A DNA stretch of 64,000 nucleotides from Parapedobacter koreensis (GTDB lineage Bacteria > Bacteroidota > Bacteroidia > Sphingobacteriales > Sphingobacteriaceae): positions 248,001 to 312,000 of the forward strand of contig NZ_FNZR01000001.1 of the NCBI RefSeq assembly GCF_900109365.1, written 5' to 3'. The notes under the pieces were generated by a model that did not search any database, was not told where the DNA came from, and saw only the letters and a program-made list of their open reading frames with translations. Both the position numbers and the translations under genes were made by a program. Shown piece after piece: positions 47,694 to 54,131 of this stretch. Every line of letters begins with the position of its first letter. Within the stretch, counting starts at the first letter, position 1.

Positions 47694-48324
47694 CAGCCGC
47701 TCCTTTCTGTTTAAAACCCGTTCCGAAAATACCATCCCAAAATGCCGAACTCACGCCAAAGCCTTTCTCGGGATCGGAATAGTGATGCAACATGTGGTGC
47801 TGTTTAATCTTTTTCCAAATCCCACCCCTGAAATTGGCATGGTGGATCGCATAATGGGTCATATCATAGAAGAGGTATCCCAACATGAATCCGGGGAAGA
47901 ATGCATTCATCACATAAACACTGAAAAACAACCGGAAAATGAAATAAATGACAATCGCCATCGGAATACTTGCCGATGGTGGCATTACCAGCCGTAGCCG
48001 GTCTTTTGGATAGTCATGGTGTACACCATGAAAAATGAAATGGATGCGTTCCATAAACTTGCCTTTGGGTTCGAAATGGAAGACAAAACGATGGAGCAAA
48101 TACTCGGAGATGGTCCATACTGACAGCCCCAGCAGAAAATAACCAATAAAATTTAATATTGGCATATCCTCCGGGCCTAACGCCTTCCATGAAAAGTATC
48201 CCACTACTGGAAGGTAAATAAACAATGGTACACTGAAGTGTACTTTGGTCAGCGACTCCAGGAAATCACTTTTGAACATCCGGGTCGACTCCGAACTGTT
48301 TGAAACGAAATTCCGCTTTGCCAT
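47686..48324 (-). CDS. Fatty acid hydroxylase / sterol desaturase-family membrane enzyme
   Basis: A 212-residue integral membrane di-iron enzyme. The histidine clusters of the family are all present: H78 and H83 in HRFVFH, H99/H102/H103 in HGVHHD, H157/H161/H162 in HYAIHH and H176-H181 in HHMLHH. Hydrophobic segments lie near 32-50, 58-78 and 118-150. The closest functional analogy is fatty acid 2-hydroxylase (FA2H/Scs7 type), which hydroxylates the acyl chain of ceramide. In this sphingolipid locus, 2-hydroxylation of the ceramide acyl chain is the natural prediction. It ends overlapping the AraC gene. Confidence 0.85.
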   Translation of the reverse strand: MAKRNFVSNSSESTRMFKSDFLESLTKVHFSVPLFIYLPVVGYFSWKALGPEDMPILNFIGYFLLGLSVWTISEYLLHRFVFHFEPKGKFMERIHFIFHGVHHDYPKDRLRLVMPPSASIPMAIVIYFIFRLFFSVYVMNAFFPGFMLGYLFYDMTHYAIHHANFRGGIWKKIKQHHMLHHYSDPEKGFGVSSAFWDGIFGTGFKQKGAADE

Positions 48325-48328
48325 AGCT

Positions 48329-48886
48329 TCATGGTTTTATTTGTTCGACCTTGGCCTTGCCTTGACGATTGACACCTTCTATCTGCACATACAGCACATT
48401 GGGGCTGAATAGGCTCCCACCTTCAATGCGTACGTAGATGCGCCTCAGCACACACGTTTCGCCATCAATGCGTGTCTGCACGTAGTACCCTGTCGCTCCC
48501 CTGCGCAGATACAAAGGCAGTTTATCGTAGGCTACTGACCTGAATTCAATTTCATTTGATGCAATTTTTTTGACTTTTATCCCATAGGCAAATACCCGCT
48601 GGATATAATTCAAATCTTGCCGCCTACCATCTTCTGCATACCGCATCCAGAAAATGTCAAGCGGTTTGCTCTTATCGAGCCTTCCTTGTTTGTCGAGATT
48701 CAACGCATAGCAAACGGTATTTGCATTTGGATCGCGTTGAATGTAAAACATCAGGTTGTTTACCCCTTTTGGAATGGGAAATGCCGTGGTATCTATTGTA
48801 CCTTCGTTTGCCGTAGGAATTGCCCAGGCAAAACAAGGCAACACAATGATAGCCAGGCAACTGATATATTTATAAATTGACAACAT
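48329..48886 (-). CDS. DUF4833-like exported protein
   Basis: A 185-residue protein starting at the ATG at 48886 (MLSIYKYISCLAIIV), 7 bp after the upstream stop; a TTG five codons earlier is also open. A signal peptide (about 1-21, ending AWA) precedes a beta-rich domain with NNLMFYIQRDPNANTVCYALN and FWMRYAEDGRRQDLNYIQR, which fits DUF4833. The family has no known activity. Its place between the PfkB-type kinase and the hydroxylase in a compact operon suggests a periplasmic role in the lipid pathway. Confidence 0.72.
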   Translation of the reverse strand: MLSIYKYISCLAIIVLPCFAWAIPTANEGTIDTTAFPIPKGVNNLMFYIQRDPNANTVCYALNLDKQGRLDKSKPLDIFWMRYAEDGRRQDLNYIQRVFAYGIKVKKIASNEIEFRSVAYDKLPLYLRRGATGYYVQTRIDGETCVLRRIYVRIEGGSLFSPNVLYVQIEGVNRQGKAKVEQIKP

Positions 48887-48893
48887 GATTTTT

Positions 48894-49790
48894 TTAACCA
48901 ATTACCGAATCCGCGGTATTGCACCACGCTTGTACATCAGCCGGCGACCCCACAAACGGGCCATGCCGATGGGTTTTCAATGCAGCCATAGCAGCCGCAA
49001 ACCGCCCTGCTTCGCAGGTATTCGCGCCCTTCAGTTTGCTGTACAGGTATCCTGCCATGAAGGTATCGCCGCAACCGGTGGTATCAGCCGGTGTTTGCAC
49101 GAAGAAGGCGGGTATAAAACGACTTTGCCCCTTTTCATGGATAATCGCACCATTGCTGCCCAGTGTAATGATGATTTCTTCCACACCAAATTGCTCCAAG
49201 TACTTGATACTGTCTTTTATGCGCTTGAATCCGGTGAGCAAACGTGCTTCCTCATAATTTGCCTTCAACGTGGTCACCAAGGGCAAAATGCTGCTTGCTT
49301 TATCCCACTGGTTATGCACCACTTGCACACCTTCTACCTTCCGGATACAACCCTGTATGTCCAAGGAAACCTTTCCTTGCCCGGCTGCCCAATCCACCAA
49401 GTCTTCGGATATATCGCCAGCCAGCAACGGGCCGAAATGATACCACGATGCCCTAATTGCCGATATGTCTTCCAAACGCAACGGATCACCCTGGCTGAGC
49501 ACCCGTTGCTTACGGTAGTCACGATTGGCATTGTATTCATTCTCAAAAAAATGCGAGTACCGTCCCGGTGAAATGACCCACCCTTCTCCATCGAAGCCGT
49601 ACGCATCAAATACAGCACTATCGTGCTGGGCAAAAGACGTAGCCACCGATAGCGAGATATCAAATGCCTTCAAGGCGGACGAAAAGTAATAAGCGGTCCC
49701 GCCGGGCATTACATGTACGCTTTCCGGCGTGATCACCCGATCGACGGTGGCATGGCCGATGCAGCAGATATCATTATGCGGTTTGCCCAT
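48894..49790 (-). CDS. PfkB-family carbohydrate/inositol-type kinase
   Basis: A 298-residue ribokinase-like kinase. The N-terminal GGTAYYFSSAL (about 30-40) is the substrate-side glycine motif and DTTGCGDTFMAGYL (237-250) is the PfkB signature 2 with catalytic base D242. Members of this fold include ribokinase, fructokinases, nucleoside kinases and myo-inositol kinases of plants and archaea. Lying in an inositol-phosphate synthase locus, an inositol or inositol-derivative kinase is a reasonable guess. It overlaps the HAD gene by 17 bp. Confidence 0.85.
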   Translation of the reverse strand: MGKPHNDICCIGHATVDRVITPESVHVMPGGTAYYFSSALKAFDISLSVATSFAQHDSAVFDAYGFDGEGWVISPGRYSHFFENEYNANRDYRKQRVLSQGDPLRLEDISAIRASWYHFGPLLAGDISEDLVDWAAGQGKVSLDIQGCIRKVEGVQVVHNQWDKASSILPLVTTLKANYEEARLLTGFKRIKDSIKYLEQFGVEEIIITLGSNGAIIHEKGQSRFIPAFFVQTPADTTGCGDTFMAGYLYSKLKGANTCEAGRFAAAMAALKTHRHGPFVGSPADVQAWCNTADSVIG

Positions 49791-50499
49791 TGTAGTTCAT
49801 TTTTGCTAAAACACCAAGTAATTTTCCCAAATCGTCGATCTCAGCGTTTACAATCTTATAGTCATCGATACCCGATTCTTCCCATCCTTCCACGTTCAAC
49901 CACACGGTCTTGCATCCGGCTCGTTTTGCTGGGATCATATCTTTCTCATACGAATCACCGATGACCAAGCATTCCTCCGGATCACAACCAAGCGCCTCTA
50001 CCCCCAGCCGATAAATCTGCGCATCGGGCTTCCGCACACCTACCAGTGCAGATTCGACAACATCATCAAAAAAACGCAGAATACCGAAGTCGGCCAATAC
50101 CGTCTTGAGGTTACCGTAGAAATTGGAAACAATGACCATTCGGTAATCGGGTCGCAATTTACTGAGCATCACTTCGGCCAAGCGCACGGTATTACGGGCG
50201 ATGTCTTCGCACATCAGCGCGATGCCCGGGATACGCGTTCGCTCCACCTTAGCACCGTTGGCCTCAAGATAATCAAACTGCTGCTCCACTTTAACGGATA
50301 TCACGTCCAGAAATGAATGATCCGGCTTGACAATCGGGTTTATCGCCAGCATGCGTTCGCCATGGACATACGCTTTTGAAAACAAGTGCTTGTCGATTTC
50401 GATATGATGTGTCTGATAGGCATCCCAAATGACGGCCGCCCAATGACGGCCGTTGGTATCCAATGTACCGCCATAGTCAAAAAGTAATCCCTTTATCAT
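49774..50499 (-). CDS. HAD-superfamily hydrolase
   Basis: A 241-residue HAD phosphatase. Motif I is FDYGGTLD with nucleophile D8; the usual second Asp at +2 is Gly, as is common in the FDYGGTL subgroup. Motif II is VIVSNFYG, motif III the Lys in VRKPDAQIY, and motif IV GDSYEKDM. A helical cap of about 80 residues follows motif I. Small-molecule phosphate hydrolysis is expected. In this locus it could remove phosphate from an inositol phosphate or from a phosphorylated lipid head group (inference). It overlaps both neighbours (4 bp and 17 bp). Confidence 0.88.
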   Translation of the reverse strand: MIKGLLFDYGGTLDTNGRHWAAVIWDAYQTHHIEIDKHLFSKAYVHGERMLAINPIVKPDHSFLDVISVKVEQQFDYLEANGAKVERTRIPGIALMCEDIARNTVRLAEVMLSKLRPDYRMVIVSNFYGNLKTVLADFGILRFFDDVVESALVGVRKPDAQIYRLGVEALGCDPEECLVIGDSYEKDMIPAKRAGCKTVWLNVEGWEESGIDDYKIVNAEIDDLGKLLGVLAKMNYNGQTA

Positions 50500-51539
50500 A
50501 CTATTTTTTCGTTTATACCGCTGTCAGCCAATGCCAATGCGGCCACCTTATTCGCCTTTCTGGAAGAACCCATGAGTGCCAACCCGATAAATATCCAGAT
50601 GATTTCCCGGATACGTGTGACTATCCCGATAAAGATACCCGCACTCCCGGCTAGCCCGATGGCTTTCAATGCCAAGGCTAGTCCGCCTTCCCGCGTGCCC
50701 AATTGCATCGGGAAAAAGAACAACACATTGGCAAACAATGACGAGGTTGAGCTTACGACCAGCGCTTCGCCCATGTCCATGCCCAATCCGATAGCTTTGG
50801 CTGTAAAATAGATCTCTGCGCAACCTACCACACGGGCCGCAAACTCCCAGACAAGTGATCGGTAAAAAGCAGCCCGGCGGTGACTGTACAGGGTAATGAT
50901 ATGTTGGTCGATTTCCTGCAATACGATGGCTTGGTCAATGGCAAACCGATTGATAGACTGCCCGACCAAAGGCAACCTGCTCAGTTGACGAAGGATGCTC
51001 ATGGTAAAACCTTTCTTGTATACCCTGGAAAACCAAATACACAAACCGCCGCCTATTACCAAGATCACCGCACTACAGCTTATCAGCAATGCATTCAATG
51101 GCAAAAGTGCCACGATAAGCAGAATAGAAAGCAGCCAAAACACAATGTGCGAAAACATGTGCATCAAACTGTATAACAGCACCGATGAAGAAGCCTTAGC
51201 TGCACCGAGGGAAGGCTTCAGCTCCATAATCCGATAGGGTTCACCACCCAGCGCTACAAACGGAGTAACGTAGTTAATAGCGTACCCACTGATGGTGAGC
51301 CGAAGGATACGCAGGAAAGGCAAACGTGTATCGGGCTTGTCGTCTTCCACGATGATGGCCTGAAATCCCAAAGCATTCATGATATAGATGGCCAGCCAGC
51401 TACCGATGATGGGAATAAACCATAAGCCCGTTTTCCGGATATTTTCCCAAATCACCCCAACACCCAGTTGATAGACCATGTAGCCCACGGTGGCCACACC
51501 GATGAGCAGGAATATCATTTTATACGTTTTGGAGTTCAT
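50496..51539 (-). CDS. Flippase-like membrane protein (LPG-synthase TM domain family)
   Basis: A 347-residue protein with about eight hydrophobic helices and the conserved signatures of the UPF0104/lysylphosphatidylglycerol-synthase transmembrane domain: INYVTPFVALGGEPYRIMEL (about 90-109) and FFPMQLGTREGGLALAL (about 276-292). Proteins of this family move lipids or lipid-linked precursors across the inner membrane (as in MprF N-domains). Placed between the CDP-alcohol phosphotransferase and the HAD gene, it is the likely exporter of the lipid made here. It overlaps the HAD start as ATGA. Confidence 0.87.
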   Translation of the reverse strand: MNSKTYKMIFLLIGVATVGYMVYQLGVGVIWENIRKTGLWFIPIIGSWLAIYIMNALGFQAIIVEDDKPDTRLPFLRILRLTISGYAINYVTPFVALGGEPYRIMELKPSLGAAKASSSVLLYSLMHMFSHIVFWLLSILLIVALLPLNALLISCSAVILVIGGGLCIWFSRVYKKGFTMSILRQLSRLPLVGQSINRFAIDQAIVLQEIDQHIITLYSHRRAAFYRSLVWEFAARVVGCAEIYFTAKAIGLGMDMGEALVVSSTSSLFANVLFFFPMQLGTREGGLALALKAIGLAGSAGIFIGIVTRIREIIWIFIGLALMGSSRKANKVAALALADSGINEKIV

Positions 51540-51549
51540 GTGTTGTATG

Positions 51550-52491
51550 CTACGTGGTCAACTGGTGGTAAAAATGCTTGCTTACTTTCTCCTGGCGGCG
51601 GCACATGTAAATAAGGATGGGATTGAGCACCAAAATGTCAAAGGCAAAATATAGCCACACCTGATCGATGAAAAGCCATAAAAAGAGAAAAATCACACGC
51701 GTATTGAACTGCACGATATTGGTGTATTTCATCAGTGGCTTATTCATCGCCCGGAATTCCGTGACCAAATTTGCAGGCAGATCGTCCTTGAAGCGTGCCT
51801 TCACTTCTTTCAGCAGGCGTTGCAAATTCGGCGATAAGCGTTCCTGCAGCCGGGTATAGCCTAGGTAACCATTCAGCACAAACTTGTCAAAGAAATGCTG
51901 GGACCAAGTCATCCGATCAAATTCCCGCTGTAGCTCCGCACTGTTGTCCAATTCGCTACCTGCTTTACCTTTGATGAAATATAAATGCACATTCCGGTAA
52001 TAATCAGCCATGGCTGATTGGAATACGTGCGATACGCCGGCCAACACACCCGGCAGCCACACCCAAGCCGACCAACCGGCGTCCGTGAGCCGCAGGCATA
52101 GCGCAATATGGATGGCTGCAAACCAAAAATCACCAGCAAAGCCATCCAAGATACGTCCAAGTCGACTTTTATTGTTGGTCAGCCGGGCCAATTGCCCATC
52201 CGCACTATCAAGAGAATTGGCAAACATCAGCAAAAGCATCCCGATGACATTGATCCATAAGGCAGGATAATAAAACAATACCCCTGCTGCCACGCCAAAG
52301 AAAATACTCGTAATGGTCACTGCATTGGGCGTAATCCCCACTTTTGCGCAGATAGTTGCAATGCGGAGCCCTATCGGACGATAAAACCAGATATCGATCC
52401 GCTCTTCGGTATCATTGGATTTCAGGGATGCTTCGAAAATATCCGGCTTCGCCGCCTCCTTATTTTTGTTATCTACCAATATCTCTTCCAT
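51550..52491 (-). CDS. CDP-alcohol phosphotransferase with atypical motif
   Basis: A 313-residue membrane enzyme starting at the ATG overlapping the previous stop (TAATG). The CDP-alcohol phosphatidyltransferase motif begins correctly: D95, D98, G99, A102-R103, G112 and D116 (in DSADGQLAR and LGRILDG). The last Asp, expected at 120, is Gly, and an Asp follows at 121 (FAGD). The fold normally transfers a phospho-alcohol from a CDP-activated donor to a lipid or inositol acceptor. With inositol-phosphate synthase, a nucleotidyltransferase and a flippase nearby, it is the probable head-group transferase. The N-terminal 35 residues are charged and probably cytoplasmic. Confidence 0.87.
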   Translation of the reverse strand: MEEILVDNKNKEAAKPDIFEASLKSNDTEERIDIWFYRPIGLRIATICAKVGITPNAVTITSIFFGVAAGVLFYYPALWINVIGMLLLMFANSLDSADGQLARLTNNKSRLGRILDGFAGDFWFAAIHIALCLRLTDAGWSAWVWLPGVLAGVSHVFQSAMADYYRNVHLYFIKGKAGSELDNSAELQREFDRMTWSQHFFDKFVLNGYLGYTRLQERLSPNLQRLLKEVKARFKDDLPANLVTEFRAMNKPLMKYTNIVQFNTRVIFLFLWLFIDQVWLYFAFDILVLNPILIYMCRRQEKVSKHFYHQLTT

Positions 52492-53375
52492 TATTGTCTT
52501 ACTTTGATTTCGTCTGCCGCATACGCTGCCGTCAGGATTTCCGTTATCGCTTGTGCCGCTTCCTCCCGGCAGGGGGCAAAGCTGGGCCAATCATTGAGGT
52601 CAATCACATGAAACGTTCCATCTCTACCGATAATAGCATCGCCGCCATATATATGTACCCCCAAGCTCTCGGCTGATTTGGTGGCAACTTGTTTCAACAG
52701 CGCCGCGTCAAACGGATAATACGAAGACTTTCCGTTGATTTCCGCATACAACTCATACTTATGGTGGTTGTGGTCATAGGGATAAAACCAATAAAAGAAG
52801 TCCGTACCCCGCACGCCATAAAACTTGACCAGATCGCCGGGTAAATGTTCGGATACCACCACATTTGCAATCCCGCGCAGGGCATATTCGCTGATGATAT
52901 GTTCGGCTTCTTCCCGCGAAGCCACGAAGGAGACATCTTCTTTGTGAATTGCATGGAAATCACCCCGCTTGATCCATACCCCTTGGCTGCCCATGTGGTC
53001 ATACACATGGCCGATAGGCTCTTCCGTCGTTAAGAAAAAGCTCCGTGGATAAGGTATCCCGCTTTGTATCAGCCCGGAAACCATGTTGGTGCGATAGCAA
53101 CGTTCCACGCCAAAGGCCGAATTGTATACTTTCACGCCGCGCAACTCGTCTTCCTTCAAACACGCTACCAGATCCTTATTGCGCCCCATGGAAAAAATAC
53201 CGTCGATCTCCAACCGCTTTTCATTGCAGTAGGTTCCTTCACTGCACACCGATACGTTGAAATCCCGATTTTGCAATTCGTTGACAACCAGTTCAAAAAT
53301 AAAACGGTCGTTGCCAATATGGTTTGGCGAAAAAAGGTTATCGCGCTTGATACCGATAATATGGGGTTTTGACAT
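52491..53375 (-). CDS. ATP-grasp-fold enzyme of the lipid island
   Basis: A 294-residue protein with an ATP-grasp fold. Visible are the ATP-binding lysine region VWIKRGD (K136), the adenine-site segment VVVSEHLPGDLVKFYGV (E176 region), and metal-binding residues in GGDAII (D246) and VIDLNDWPSF (D259, N261). ATP-grasp enzymes are ligases or, in the ITPK group, inositol phosphate kinases; the order D-x-N-x-(W/F)-P near the C terminus also occurs in ITPK proteins. No peptide-ligase-specific feature was seen. The gene is coupled to the CDP-alcohol transferase by TAATG. Confidence 0.72.
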   Translation of the reverse strand: MSKPHIIGIKRDNLFSPNHIGNDRFIFELVVNELQNRDFNVSVCSEGTYCNEKRLEIDGIFSMGRNKDLVACLKEDELRGVKVYNSAFGVERCYRTNMVSGLIQSGIPYPRSFFLTTEEPIGHVYDHMGSQGVWIKRGDFHAIHKEDVSFVASREEAEHIISEYALRGIANVVVSEHLPGDLVKFYGVRGTDFFYWFYPYDHNHHKYELYAEINGKSSYYPFDAALLKQVATKSAESLGVHIYGGDAIIGRDGTFHVIDLNDWPSFAPCREEAAQAITEILTAAYAADEIKVRQ

Positions 53376-53404
53376 GAATGAACAATAATGTATAACTATA
53401 AAAA

Positions 53405-54109
53405 TTAATCCGTTAAAATAAATGCTTCTGCTTTATCGATGTCGGTCACATGATCTACATCGATGATCTTCCCGAAAGGAAATGCAGCCACGGCTAACCC
53501 TTCATCAACAAGTGCCCGCTGGAAATTACGCATACGCGACACTCCTGTTGCTATCACTTCACCAACGATGTCAATGGCTCGCCGTCTAAGGCAATAGATC
53601 CCCCCCGAGGCATATTGGCGTCCTTGCAGCGGAATATCAGAAAACGAGCCAATACGATACGCGTCATCCACGGCAACATACAACGGGCTCTCATCATCAA
53701 TATAGGGTGTCACGGCCATCAAGGCATCCAGCGCATGGTCTTGTTGAAAAGCCTCCACATAGCGACAAAATTCATTGCCTTGAAACACTGTATCGGTCGT
53801 GGCCAAGCAACATTCCCGGATATGGGGGTAGCGCTGCAGCAGCTCATGGAAGCTATGTAGCGAACTGGGTGTGGTTTTTTGCAACACGTGCACCGGAACG
53901 GCAAAGCCAGCTTGTTGCAGGTGATCGGCCAACTCGGGGGATTGCGCATTGATGATGACATGAACAGCATGAGCTCCCGCCTGGGTAAATTGGCCGATGA
54001 GCCTATCAATCAATGGCACGCCGCCAATCGTCACCAGTGGTTTGGGCAGTTGCCACCCCTCAGACTTCAATCGGGAGCCTTCTCCCGCCGCTATGATTGC
54101 ATATTCCAT
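53405..54109 (-). CDS. Sugar-phosphate/inositol-phosphate-type nucleotidyltransferase
   Basis: A 234-residue NTP transferase starting MEYAIIAAGEGSRL (the open frame continues upstream without family character). The GEGSR nucleotide loop (9-13) and LPKPL (21-25) with its Lys define the NTP_transferase fold. Later come ATTDTVF with the metal Asp, YASGGIYCLRR, and IIDVDHVTDIDKAEAF. It probably activates a phosphorylated alcohol or sugar as the CDP or UDP form, as a cytidylyltransferase does for inositol phosphate in some inositol-lipid pathways (inference). It starts 22 bp after the DUF5686 gene. Confidence 0.87.
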   Translation of the reverse strand: MEYAIIAAGEGSRLKSEGWQLPKPLVTIGGVPLIDRLIGQFTQAGAHAVHVIINAQSPELADHLQQAGFAVPVHVLQKTTPSSLHSFHELLQRYPHIRECCLATTDTVFQGNEFCRYVEAFQQDHALDALMAVTPYIDDESPLYVAVDDAYRIGSFSDIPLQGRQYASGGIYCLRRRAIDIVGEVIATGVSRMRNFQRALVDEGLAVAAFPFGKIIDVDHVTDIDKAEAFILTD

Positions 54110-54131
54110 CCTGCAAGAGGTTATTATATTA

